Shown piece by piece: positions 26,388 to 34,649 of a stretch of 64,000 nt of DNA (positions are counted from its first letter, which is position 1; each line of letters opens with the position of its first letter). The notes under the pieces are model-generated. The model searched no databases and was not told the DNA's origin. It was given only the letters and a program-made list of their open reading frames with translations. Source of the stretch: an uncultured bacterium (GTDB lineage: Bacteria; Verrucomicrobiota; Lentisphaeria; Victivallales; UBA1829). The stretch spans positions 114,282 to 178,281 of the forward strand of contig CACYZF010000007.1 of the NCBI GenBank assembly GCA_902778895.1. Reading direction: 5' to 3'. The position numbers and the translations under genes are program-made.

Positions 26388-26416
26388 AATATAGTGCGGG
26401 AAATGGCGTATGGCAA
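26388..26416 (-). promoter_or_regulatory. Promoter of the GH35 gene
   Basis: Minus strand TTGCCA (26416-26411), 17 bp, TATATT (26393-26388), ~45 bases before the start. Confidence 0.65.
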
Positions 26417-26471
26417 ATGTCAGGGGCAAAAAAAGATGGAAACCTCGCGCTTGAAATAGAAAACACGAGGA

Positions 26472-28502
26472 TTAGAAGTGCTCGATGGGGCACTCGGGGA
26501 TGGATTCGAGGAAGGATTTGCCGTAGCTTTTCGTCATGATGCGCGGGTCGAGCACCACGATGATGCCGGTGTCGGTCTTGCTGCGGATGAGGCGTCCGAT
26601 GCCCTGTCGGAATTTCAGCACGGCGTCCGGGATCGAGTAGTCGCCGAACGGGTTCCCGCCGAGGCGCTGGATGCGTTCGCAGCGCGCCTGGATGAGCGGA
26701 TGCGTGGGGACGGCGAACGGGAGCTTGGTGATGATGACGTTGCTGAGGGCGTCGCCGGGGACGTCGACGCCGGTCCAGAAGCTGGTCGCGCCGAAGATGA
26801 CCGAGGACTTGACCTTTTTGAACTCGGAGATCATGGCGGACCGGGAGAGGGATTCGCCGTGGACCAGCAGATTGATGCCTTTCGAGAGGAAGCCGCGGGA
26901 TAGCCTGTCCGAACAGTATTTGAGCATGTTGTAGCTCGTGAACAGCACGAACGCGCTGCCGTTGGTCTTCTCCACGAACATCCTGATCTTTTCCGCCGCC
27001 TCCTCGTTGAAGTTGCGTTCGTTCGGCTGCGGCATGTCCTTCGTGAGGTACAGCCGGACCTGTTTGCTGTAGTCGAACGGCGAGTCGAGGATGAGACCGT
27101 CGCCGCCGTGGAATCCGACGCGCCGGGCATAGTAGGTGAGAGAACCGTGAACGGCGAGCGTGGCGCTGGTGAGGATGATCGGCTTGCCGGAGTCGAAAAG
27201 CAAGTCATGGAGGAGCTCGGAGACGTTGAGCGGGGCGGAGGCGAGTTCGGTCTGTCTCGTGCGGCTGAATCCGGACTTGTGGCCCTCGACCCAGTAGACC
27301 TGATCGGGCAGGGACATGTTCAGGAACTGGTCCAGCTCCTCGCGGTAACTCATGCAGTGCTCGAGCTGGGCCTCCAGTTCGAGACGGAATCCGGCGTCGT
27401 CCTGATTGTCCGCGTAGGTCCGCGCGATGGTCTCGACGTCCAGAATGTTGTCGGAGACGAGGTCGCGGAACCGGCCGGGCTGGGAGAGGCGGAATGTCTG
27501 TTCCGGGGACTTGTCGAGCGTTTCGTCGAACTGCGCGAAGAAATCGGTCAGCGCCTCGTGGGCGTTCGCGATGCTGTTGCGGACCTGCATGGAGTCCTCG
27601 CCGGGCTTCATCAGCAGGCCGCGTCCGCTGACCGGATTGAACAGGCGGTTCAGGGTGCCGCGTACGGCGGAGGAATAGATGTGGAGGCCGAGATGGTTCG
27701 CGGCGTTGTCCTCCAGCGTGTGCGCCTCGTCGAACACCACGGCGCAGTGTTCGGGCAGGGGACAGTTCTCCTGTTCCTCGATGCGGCTGATCTTCAGGTT
27801 GGTGAAGAAGAGCGCGTGGTTGGTGATGAGCAGGTCGGCCTTGTCCCACGAATGCCGCGCGCGCCAGTAGAAACACGAATGGAAGTTCAGGCACTTCGGA
27901 CCGAGGCAGGTGCTGGTCTCGCAGCAGACGCTGGTCCAGAGGTGGGGATTCACGCGGAACGGGACGTCGGACAGCGTGCCGTCGTGCGTGGTGCGGCTCC
28001 AGTCCATGAGATTCTGGAGCTCGTTGACCGGGGCGTCCGCGGGGAGGATCTCGTCGCGGTGGCTGCCCGCCGCGAGCGCGAGGCGGCGTTTGCAGAGGTA
28101 GTTGCTGCGTCCCTTCGCGATGGCGAACGTGAATTCGACGTCGAGGAGGTCCCGCAGCAGCGGCAGGTCCTTCTTCGCGAGCTGTTCCTGAAGGTTGATG
28201 GTCTCGGTCGTGATCAGCACGCACTGGTGCATGGCCTTCGCGTGATAGATCGCCGGGACGAGGTACGCGAAACTCTTGCCGACTCCGGTCGGAGCCTCGA
28301 CCAGCAGGTTGCGCCCGTTCTGGAACGCCTCGGCGACGGCGCACGCCATCTCCGTCTGCTGTTCGCGGCGTTCGTATGGGCGTCCGCCGTACTCCTCCGC
28401 CCGCTTCAGAGGGGTGTCCTCGGAGAAGAAGGCGGCGGTGCGCGGGAGAGCGTCCGAAAGAGTGACCTCTTTCAGTTCATGATCGACGACCGGCAGGATC
28501 AC
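26472..28502 (-). CDS. dinG: DinG-type ATP-dependent helicase (XPD-like, iron-sulfur)
   Basis: 676 residues, superfamily 2 helicase acting on D-loops, R-loops and G-rich structures. Walker A is VEAPTGVGKS (~69-78), motif II is VVFDEAHT, and the C-terminal motif VI region is FRQGIGRLIRSKTDTG. Cysteines in the SVCCETSTCLGPKC region match the 4Fe-4S domain of XPD/DinG. It lacks a DEDD exonuclease domain. The start is GTG at 28502 without a strong ribosome site, only 34 bp after rnfE, so it may be the last gene of the rnf transcript. Confidence 0.9.
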   Translation of the reverse strand: MILPVVDHELKEVTLSDALPRTAAFFSEDTPLKRAEEYGGRPYERREQQTEMACAVAEAFQNGRNLLVEAPTGVGKSFAYLVPAIYHAKAMHQCVLITTETINLQEQLAKKDLPLLRDLLDVEFTFAIAKGRSNYLCKRRLALAAGSHRDEILPADAPVNELQNLMDWSRTTHDGTLSDVPFRVNPHLWTSVCCETSTCLGPKCLNFHSCFYWRARHSWDKADLLITNHALFFTNLKISRIEEQENCPLPEHCAVVFDEAHTLEDNAANHLGLHIYSSAVRGTLNRLFNPVSGRGLLMKPGEDSMQVRNSIANAHEALTDFFAQFDETLDKSPEQTFRLSQPGRFRDLVSDNILDVETIARTYADNQDDAGFRLELEAQLEHCMSYREELDQFLNMSLPDQVYWVEGHKSGFSRTRQTELASAPLNVSELLHDLLFDSGKPIILTSATLAVHGSLTYYARRVGFHGGDGLILDSPFDYSKQVRLYLTKDMPQPNERNFNEEAAEKIRMFVEKTNGSAFVLFTSYNMLKYCSDRLSRGFLSKGINLLVHGESLSRSAMISEFKKVKSSVIFGATSFWTGVDVPGDALSNVIITKLPFAVPTHPLIQARCERIQRLGGNPFGDYSIPDAVLKFRQGIGRLIRSKTDTGIIVVLDPRIMTKSYGKSFLESIPECPIEHF

Positions 28503-28536
28503 GGCGTGTTATGGATACCCCGGAAGAAGTATCCCC

Positions 28537-29223
28537 TTATTTCGATTTGGCGGGTTCTTCTGTGCTGAGCTTGCAGATGGAGCAGTGGCGGCAGTCGAAC
28601 TCGGCGGGTGGCTCGTACTTGACGCCGGCTTTCTTTGCCTTGTGCATGTTCAGGAAGTTCATGCCGGCGAGGATGAGGCCGAGGAGGATGAATCCGCCGG
28701 GGGCCTGTCCCATGATCGCGAAGCCGTTGTCCCAGCACTGCATGCTGATGCCGAAGAGGGTTCCGGCGGCGAGGAATTCGCGGATGCAGCCGAGGCAGAC
28801 GAGCACGAGCGTGAAGCCGAGTCCCATGCCGAGGCCGTCGGCGGCGGACGCCAGCAGGCCGTTCTTCGAGGCGAACGCCTCGGCGCGGCCGAGCACGATG
28901 CAGTTCACGACGATCAGCGGCAGGAAGATGCCGAGCGTCTGGTACGCTTCGGGCGCGAACGCCTGCATGAGGAGCTTCACGACGGTTACGAACGTGGCGA
29001 TGACCACGATGTAGCACGGGATGCGGATCTTGCCGGGGACGAGCTTGCGGATGACCGAGATCACCAGGTTGCTTCCCATCAGCACGAACGTGGTGGCGAG
29101 GCCCATGGCGAGTCCCTTCACCGCGTCGGAGGACGTGGCGAGCGTGGGGCACATGCCCAGGACGAGCACGAGAACCGGGTTTTCTTTCCAGAAACCTTTG
29201 GTAAATTCCCTGAAGATGCTCAT
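28537..29223 (-). CDS. rnfE: Rnf complex subunit RnfE
   Basis: 228 residues with six membrane helices, of the RnfE/NqrD family. It is one of two related antiporter-like subunits that carry ions across the membrane when electrons pass from ferredoxin to NAD. NPVLVLVLGMCPTLATS at the N-terminus and IRIPCYIVVIATFVTVV are conserved. The C-terminus carries an extra cysteine-containing tail (DCRHCSIC, ~211-218) that looks like a metal or cluster ligand set not usual for RnfE. Last rnf gene; two bases separate it from rnfG. Confidence 0.93.
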   Translation of the reverse strand: MSIFREFTKGFWKENPVLVLVLGMCPTLATSSDAVKGLAMGLATTFVLMGSNLVISVIRKLVPGKIRIPCYIVVIATFVTVVKLLMQAFAPEAYQTLGIFLPLIVVNCIVLGRAEAFASKNGLLASAADGLGMGLGFTLVLVCLGCIREFLAAGTLFGISMQCWDNGFAIMGQAPGGFILLGLILAGMNFLNMHKAKKAGVKYEPPAEFDCRHCSICKLSTEEPAKSK

Positions 29224-29225
29224 GA

Positions 29226-29891
29226 TTACTTATCCTCCTTCTTTTCGGCGGCCGCGAGGTGCGCGCGGACCGCGGTCGCGGCGTACCAGACGAGGTCGCA
29301 GACGGCGTTCGAGGAATAGGTCGCGCCGGAAACGAAGTGGACGGCGTCCTTTTCCTTGGTCCATTTGGTATCGCCGGGCTTCACGCCGGAGTAGGAATCC
29401 AGCGCGGCGTTCGGCGGGAGCTTCGAGGTGTCGGGCTTCACGCCCTTGACGACGTCGGAGATGGTGCGCTTGACGGAACGGTCGGTCACCTTCGTGCCGA
29501 TGCCGGGGGTCTCGGCGTGGCCGGACTTCACGATCACGGTGTCGATGGTCCCGTCCGGCTTGAAGCTGACGATGCCGGCGACTTTGCCGCCGAATCCGGA
29601 GGCGGAGGCTTCGGCCGCGTAGCCGACCACGAGGCCGCCGTTCTTGGCCGTGTAGAGCTTGACGGGGGCTCCGTCGGGCGAGGTGATGTCGACGGCTTCG
29701 GCCGCCGGGTCGTTGTCGAACGGCGGGAGGATCATTTTCAGGCTGTCGGCGGTCTCTTTCGCCTGGGCGGCCTTGATCGGGGCGTCGGTTTTGACGGCTG
29801 TGACTGCCATGACGAGCGTGGAGACGCCGCAGACGACGAGGAGGAAAAACGCCAGATAGAACGGATTGGATGCTTTGGTCATGTCTTTCAT
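29226..29891 (-). CDS. rnfG: Rnf complex subunit RnfG (FMN-binding)
   Basis: 221 residues: an N-terminal membrane anchor (~10-30) and an extracytoplasmic FMN-binding domain. The flavin attachment motif SGATYSS is present (FVSGATYSSNAV, ~187-198), where a Thr binds FMN covalently through a phosphoester. GFGGKVAGIVSFKPDG is the other conserved block. The start overlaps rnfD by ATGA (29888-29891); an internal ATG nine bases later is possible. Confidence 0.94.
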   Translation of the reverse strand: MKDMTKASNPFYLAFFLLVVCGVSTLVMAVTAVKTDAPIKAAQAKETADSLKMILPPFDNDPAAEAVDITSPDGAPVKLYTAKNGGLVVGYAAEASASGFGGKVAGIVSFKPDGTIDTVIVKSGHAETPGIGTKVTDRSVKRTISDVVKGVKPDTSKLPPNAALDSYSGVKPGDTKWTKEKDAVHFVSGATYSSNAVCDLVWYAATAVRAHLAAAEKKEDK

Positions 29892-30940
29892 TTGATCTCA
29901 CCCCTTCTGATATTGAGCGCGGAAACGCTGTGGGAGTGCCAGCCGAAGGGCCGGATGTAGCACATGCGGTCGATCAGCGGGACCAGGGCGTTCGCGATCA
30001 CGATGGAGAAGCTCACGCCCTCCGGATACGCGCCCCAGATGCGGATGATGCAGGTCAGGATGCCGATGATGGCTCCGAAGACGAGCGCTCCGAGCGGAGT
30101 TATGGGCGAGGTCACCATGTCGGTCGCCATGAAGAACGCGCCGATCATGACGCCGCCGCTGAGGATGTGGTAGACCGGGCTCGGGGTCAGGCCGGGCGCC
30201 GCCAGGTGCACGATGCCGGAGAAGACGAAGATCGTGGCGATCATGGCGAGCGGGATCTGCCATTTGATGAGGCGGAAGCACATGAGACCGACGCCGCCGA
30301 TCAGAATGGCGAGCGCGGAGGTCTCGCCGATGGAGCCGCCGACGTTGCCGAGGAACAGCTTCATCAGGTTGTCATTCGAGCCGAGTTGCGCGATGGCTTC
30401 GGCGGAACCTTTCGCCGCCTGGATCGCGCCGAGCGGGGTCGCGCCGGAGATCAGGGATCCGGTCGCCGGGGCCGCCCACTGGGTCATCGGACCGGCGAAA
30501 CCGACCAGCAGGGCCACGCGGGCCGCTGCGGCGGGGTTGAACGGGTTCTGTCCGAGGCCGCCGAAGAGCTCCTTCACGACGATGATCGCGAAGACGCTGC
30601 CGACGAGGCAGAGCCACCACGGGGCTCCGGGCGGGAGGTTCAGCGCCAGAATCACGCCCGTGACGAGCGCGCTGCAGTCGCCGATCGTGGACGCCTGCCG
30701 CGTGGCGAGCGTCCAGCCGTATTCGGCGAAGATGCAGAAAGCGGCGCAATAGACGAGGATGCGGACGGCGTCGAAGCGGAAGAACCAGACGGAGGCCGCG
30801 ACGGCGGGAAGGAGGCAGATCAGCACCTTGGCCATAATCCTGGTGATGCTGTCGCCGTCCTGAACGTGAGGCGAAGTGCTCAGCACGAGCGAACCGGGCT
30901 CGGGGAGAGCGACGTTGTTTTTTTCGATTTCTTCACTCAT
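29888..30940 (-). CDS. rnfD: Rnf complex subunit RnfD (FMN-binding membrane subunit)
   Basis: 350 residues with about nine membrane helices. The covalent FMN site is SGATPLGA (~residue 165), as in RnfD/NqrB. NPFNPAAAARVALL and the late VTSPITPLGALVFG are conserved. It passes electrons within the membrane part of the complex. Stop and rnfG start overlap; 21 bp separate it from rnfC. Confidence 0.95.
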   Translation of the reverse strand: MSEEIEKNNVALPEPGSLVLSTSPHVQDGDSITRIMAKVLICLLPAVAASVWFFRFDAVRILVYCAAFCIFAEYGWTLATRQASTIGDCSALVTGVILALNLPPGAPWWLCLVGSVFAIIVVKELFGGLGQNPFNPAAAARVALLVGFAGPMTQWAAPATGSLISGATPLGAIQAAKGSAEAIAQLGSNDNLMKLFLGNVGGSIGETSALAILIGGVGLMCFRLIKWQIPLAMIATIFVFSGIVHLAAPGLTPSPVYHILSGGVMIGAFFMATDMVTSPITPLGALVFGAIIGILTCIIRIWGAYPEGVSFSIVIANALVPLIDRMCYIRPFGWHSHSVSALNIRRGEIK

Positions 30941-30961
30941 AGTAAGGGAACAGCTCCGTGA

Positions 30962-32308
30962 TTAGGCTTGTTTTGCTTTCGCGGCGCGGCGCTTGGCGTT
31001 GATTTCGGCCTTTGCCCTGCGGAAATGCTGGACGAGGGGGCGTTTCGCCGGGCAGACGTAGGTGCAGACGCCGCACTCCATGCAGTCCATGACGTAGTTC
31101 TTTTCGGCTTCGTCGTAGTTCTCGCTTTCGACCATGACGCTGACTGGGCCGGGGAGAAGTTTCATGGGGCAGGCGCGGACGCAGCGTCCGCAGCGGATGC
31201 ACGGATTGGAGGTGTACTCGGCGGTCTCCTGCCACTGAAGCAGCAGGATGCCGGACGAGTTCTTTGTGACCGTGACGCCGAGCGAGGTCTGGGCGAATCC
31301 CATCATCGGGCCGCCCATGATGACTTTCGCCGTGCGGGCTTTTACGCCGCCCGCGAAGGTCAGGGCCTGTTCGACGGTCGTGCCGAGGCGGAGGATCCAG
31401 GTGCCGGGATTGGCGACCGGGGTGCCGGTGACTGTGGTGTAGCGTTCGATCAGCGGATGCCCTTCGACCACGGCGTCGCGGATGGCGGCGCAGGAACCGA
31501 CGTTCTGCACCACGCAGCCGACGTCCATGGGGAGGCCGCCGGTGGCGACGGAGCGTCCGGTGAGGGCGTAGATGAGCTGTTTTTCACCGCCTTGCGGATA
31601 GCGGACGTGGAGCGGCACGACGGTGACGCCGTAATCCTTTGCCTTTTCGTTGAGTGCGGCGATGGCGTCCGGCTTGTTCTCCTCGATGCCGAGGAACACG
31701 CGGTCGACGCGGATGATCTTCGCGGCGATGGCCGCGCCCTCGAGGACCGCCTCGGTGCGTTCGAGCATGAGGCGGTGGTCGGCGGTGAGGTAGGGCTCGC
31801 ATTCCGCGCCGTTCAGGATGAGCGTGTCGATGACTTTTTCGGGCGGGGGCGAGAGCTTCACGTGGGTCGGGAATGCCGCGCCGCCCATGCCGACGATGCC
31901 GGCGTCCGCGATGCGTTTCTTCAGGATTTCGCGGTCGGTGTTCTTCCAGTTCGGGATCGGGTCGAGGCCGGAGCCCCATTCGTCCTTGCCGTCGGAAATG
32001 ATCTCGATGGCCGGGATCGCGCCGCCGTTGGCGCCGGGGACTTCGACGATGTCGCCGACCGTGCCGCTGGTGGGCGCATGGACCGGGGCGGAGACGAATC
32101 CGCCGGGCTCGGCGATGAGCTGGCCCTTCTTCACCACGTCGCCCTTCGCGACGACGGGCTTCGGTGGCGCGCCGATGTTCTGCTGGATTGCGACCGTGTA
32201 GCGTTCGAGAAGCGGGGCGCGCTGCGCGGGGACGGAGTTGGAAAGGGCCTTGCCGTCGGCGGGATGAACGCCGCCGTGGAAACGCCATGTCTTGATCGGG
32301 ATGTTCAT
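30962..32308 (-). CDS. rnfC: Rnf complex subunit RnfC (NADH-side, iron-sulfur)
   Basis: 448 residues. An N-terminal barrel-sandwich, an Nqo1-like FMN/NADH-binding core with GMGGAAFPTHVKL (~130-142), a SLBB domain, and two 4Fe-4S clusters near the C-terminus: CIRCGRCVRACP and CMECGVCTYVCP. It is the peripheral cytoplasmic subunit that reduces NAD. It is coupled to rnfB by ATGA at 32305-32308. At 448 residues it is the short form, without the long Ala/Lys-rich tail of enterobacterial RsxC. Confidence 0.96.
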   Translation of the reverse strand: MNIPIKTWRFHGGVHPADGKALSNSVPAQRAPLLERYTVAIQQNIGAPPKPVVAKGDVVKKGQLIAEPGGFVSAPVHAPTSGTVGDIVEVPGANGGAIPAIEIISDGKDEWGSGLDPIPNWKNTDREILKKRIADAGIVGMGGAAFPTHVKLSPPPEKVIDTLILNGAECEPYLTADHRLMLERTEAVLEGAAIAAKIIRVDRVFLGIEENKPDAIAALNEKAKDYGVTVVPLHVRYPQGGEKQLIYALTGRSVATGGLPMDVGCVVQNVGSCAAIRDAVVEGHPLIERYTTVTGTPVANPGTWILRLGTTVEQALTFAGGVKARTAKVIMGGPMMGFAQTSLGVTVTKNSSGILLLQWQETAEYTSNPCIRCGRCVRACPMKLLPGPVSVMVESENYDEAEKNYVMDCMECGVCTYVCPAKRPLVQHFRRAKAEINAKRRAAKAKQA

Positions 32309-33183
32309 TTGGACTCCTCCTTTTTCGGTGCGGGCGCGGCTTTCGGTGCGGGTTCAGCCGGTTTCAGCGCCGCGATCTTGCGGTGGATCTCTTCGATCTG
32401 GAGCGCGCCGGTGGGGCATTTGACCTGCTCGACGAAAGAGGCCTCGGGCGGGTTGGAGTAGTTCACGCGGACGAGGCCGGCCTGCATCTGCATGTGGTTT
32501 TCGTCGGTTCGGATGCACTTCTTGCAGGCCAGGCACGGGTTCTTGCAGAATTTACGGCGTTTCGCGGGTTTCTCCAGCGAGTTGCAGTAAACGTGGATCG
32601 GCACCGCGGCCGGGACCAGACGGATCAGCTTGCGCGGGCAGACGTTCACGCACTTGCCGCAGGCACGACAGAGCTCGGGATGGACGACCGCGAGGCCGTC
32701 GCGGATCTCGATCGCGCCGAACGGGCATGCACGGGCGCAGGAGCCGTAGCCGAGGCAGCCGAACCGGCAGGCTTTTCCGCCGCCGCCCGCCACGATGGAG
32801 GCGGAGCGGCAGTCGAGGATGCCGTTGTAGTCGGCGGCGCGCGTGGAGCGCGAGAAGCTGCCGGAGCAGAAGACGACCGCGGTCATCTTTTCTTTCTTGC
32901 CGGCGGCCTTTCCGGTGACTTCGGCGATCTTCGCGAGCATGGCGTCGGAGCAGGCGGAGCAGCCGGAGGGATCGGCGTCCTTCGTGACGATGGCGCTGGC
33001 GAAGTCGGCGCAACCGGCATAGCCGCAGCCGCCGCAGTTCGCGCCGGGGAGGAGTTCCTGGACCGCCTCGATCTTCGGGTCGGTCTGGACTTCGAATTTT
33101 TTGGCCGTGAAGCCGATCAGCGCGCCGAGGATGAGCCCGACTGCCGCGACCACGCCGGCCGAAACAAGGATCGTAATCAGCAT
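32305..33183 (-). CDS. rnfB: Rnf complex subunit RnfB (ferredoxin-side, multi-cluster)
   Basis: 292 residues. One N-terminal membrane helix, a 4Fe-4S domain with CGGCGYAGC (~49-57), and ferredoxin-type clusters further on (GYGSCARACPFGA, CRACGKCVNVCP, CLACKKC). It accepts electrons from reduced ferredoxin. The C-terminal ~25 residues are a Pro/Ala/Lys tail. rnfB lies 18 bp downstream of rnfA. Confidence 0.95.
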   Translation of the reverse strand: MLITILVSAGVVAAVGLILGALIGFTAKKFEVQTDPKIEAVQELLPGANCGGCGYAGCADFASAIVTKDADPSGCSACSDAMLAKIAEVTGKAAGKKEKMTAVVFCSGSFSRSTRAADYNGILDCRSASIVAGGGGKACRFGCLGYGSCARACPFGAIEIRDGLAVVHPELCRACGKCVNVCPRKLIRLVPAAVPIHVYCNSLEKPAKRRKFCKNPCLACKKCIRTDENHMQMQAGLVRVNYSNPPEASFVEQVKCPTGALQIEEIHRKIAALKPAEPAPKAAPAPKKEESK

Positions 33184-33201
33184 GATGTTTCCGCGCCTCC
33201 C

Positions 33202-33810
33202 TTACTTGACGAGCCCGGAGAAGCCCATGAACGCCATAGCGAGGATACCGGCGGTCACGAGCGCGATCGCGGTGCCTTCCATGGCCTTCGGGATGCGGGC
33301 GATGGCGAGACGTTCGCGGATGCTGGCGAAGAGCAGGAGCGCGAGACCGAAGCCGACGCCCGTGCTGAATCCGAACACGGTCGAGGAGATGAGCCCGCGC
33401 GACGCGTCGGCGTTGAGTTCGGCCGCGCCCAGCACGGCGCAGTTGGTCGTGATGAGCGGCAGGTAGATGCCGAGCGAGACGTAGAGGGACGGGCTGAACT
33501 TCTTCAGCAGGATCTCGACGATCTGGACGAGCGCCGCGATGACCACGATGAAGAGCAGGATGCGTGTGAACGACAGGTCGACGGTCTGGCCGTTGATCGT
33601 GAAGGTCTGCGTGACCAGGAACCTGTTGAACAGCGCGGTGACAAACGATGCGAGCGTCATCACGAAGATGACGGCCCCGGACATGCCCAGCGCGGTTTCG
33701 ATGCGCTTGGAGACGCCGAGGAACGGACAGATGCCGAGGATGCGCGAGAGCACCACGTTGTTCACGAGGATCGCCCCCACGGTCAGCACCAGGATTTCGT
33801 TGGTATCCAT
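33202..33810 (-). CDS. rnfA: Rnf complex subunit RnfA
   Basis: 202 residues, six membrane helices, RnfA/NqrE family, paired with RnfE in the ion channel. NNVVLSRILGICPFLGVSKR and LPLITTNCAVLGAA are diagnostic, and each holds a cysteine that in homologues binds an intramembrane iron-sulfur cluster with RnfE. Gene order rnfABCDGE is the proteobacterial-type order. It lies 56 bp after the ppiB stop with no clear promoter between, so ppiB and rnf may be cotranscribed. Confidence 0.95.
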   Translation of the reverse strand: MDTNEILVLTVGAILVNNVVLSRILGICPFLGVSKRIETALGMSGAVIFVMTLASFVTALFNRFLVTQTFTINGQTVDLSFTRILLFIVVIAALVQIVEILLKKFSPSLYVSLGIYLPLITTNCAVLGAAELNADASRGLISSTVFGFSTGVGFGLALLLFASIRERLAIARIPKAMEGTAIALVTAGILAMAFMGFSGLVK

Positions 33811-33866
33811 TGCTTGTACCTGTTTCTATTGGGAAAGTTGAACTTGATTTGAGCTCGAAAGATGGC

Positions 33867-34385
33867 TTACTTCGCGGTGATCCGGGAGACGCGGAAGATG
33901 GTGATCGGCGCGGACGGGACGTCGTCGTAGTAGCGCACGGAGGTCGTCGGGACGGCTTCGATCGCGCGGACCACGTCCATGCCGTCCGTGACCTGGCCGA
34001 AGACGCAGTAGCCGAAGCCGCGCGGGGTCTCGTCCTGATGGTCGAGGAAGCTGTTCGGAGCGGTGTTGATGAAGAACTGGCTGGTGGCGCTGTCGACCAC
34101 GGCTGTGCGCGCCATGGCGATGGTGCCGACCTTGTTCGAGAGGCCGTTTCCGGCTTCGTTCTTGATCGGGGCGCGCTTGGACGGGACGTCGCGGAGATCG
34201 GCGTCGAGGCCGCCGCCCTGGATCATGAATCCTTTGATGACGCGGTGGAAGATGGTCCCCGCGTAGAAGTTGTCGTCGACATAGGCGAGGAAGTTCGCGA
34301 CGGTAACGGGCGCTTCCTTCTCGAAGAGCTCGACGGTGATGTTTCCGAGGGAGGTCTCGATCAGGACTTTCGTGTTTTCAGACAT
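33867..34385 (-). CDS. ppiB: Cyclophilin-type peptidyl-prolyl isomerase
   Basis: 172 residues, cytoplasmic (no signal peptide). It speeds cis-trans isomerisation of peptide bonds before proline. The cyclophilin core is complete: FHRVIKGFMIQGG with the catalytic Arg, IAMARTAVVDSATSQFFIN, and FGYCVFGQVTDGMDVV. It is transcribed from 34433-34461, divergent from the flotillin gene. Confidence 0.93.
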   Translation of the reverse strand: MSENTKVLIETSLGNITVELFEKEAPVTVANFLAYVDDNFYAGTIFHRVIKGFMIQGGGLDADLRDVPSKRAPIKNEAGNGLSNKVGTIAMARTAVVDSATSQFFINTAPNSFLDHQDETPRGFGYCVFGQVTDGMDVVRAIEAVPTTSVRYYDDVPSAPITIFRVSRITAK

Positions 34386-34432
34386 GGTTGATCCTTTGGG
34401 TTAATGAGTGTGAAAAAAGGCAACTTGCCTTA

Positions 34433-34461
34433 AATATAGTACGTGAGACCGTTTTTTTCAA
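34433..34461 (-). promoter_or_regulatory. Promoter of ppiB (and perhaps rnf)
   Basis: Minus strand TTGAAA (34461-34456), 17 bp, TATATT (34438-34433). Confidence 0.7.
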
Positions 34462-34521
34462 TATGCGCGCGACTTTTTTTTAGCAGTTTCGGTTTTTTTT
34501 CGTAAAAACCTCAAATAAGGT

Positions 34522-34549
34522 TTGCATTTCCCAGCAGGGGCGCTATATT
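34522..34549 (+). promoter_or_regulatory. Promoter of the flotillin gene
   Basis: TTGCAT (34522-34527), 16 bp, TATATT (34544-34549), with a ~95-base leader before the start at 34650. Divergent from the ppiB promoter in a 264-bp gap. Confidence 0.7.
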
Positions 34550-34649
34550 TACTTCAAAATATCGGCTCGCACGTGTCTGTGCGGGCGCGAACCGATTTTA
34601 TCCTCAAAACATCATACAATCATACCAAAACCAAGAAAGGGGTTCTACG

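Noticed and set aside
28537..33810. NQR (sodium-translocating NADH:quinone reductase) instead of Rnf
   Set aside because: RnfB with ferredoxin clusters and RnfC with NADH/iron-sulfur modules are present, and NqrA and NqrF are absent.
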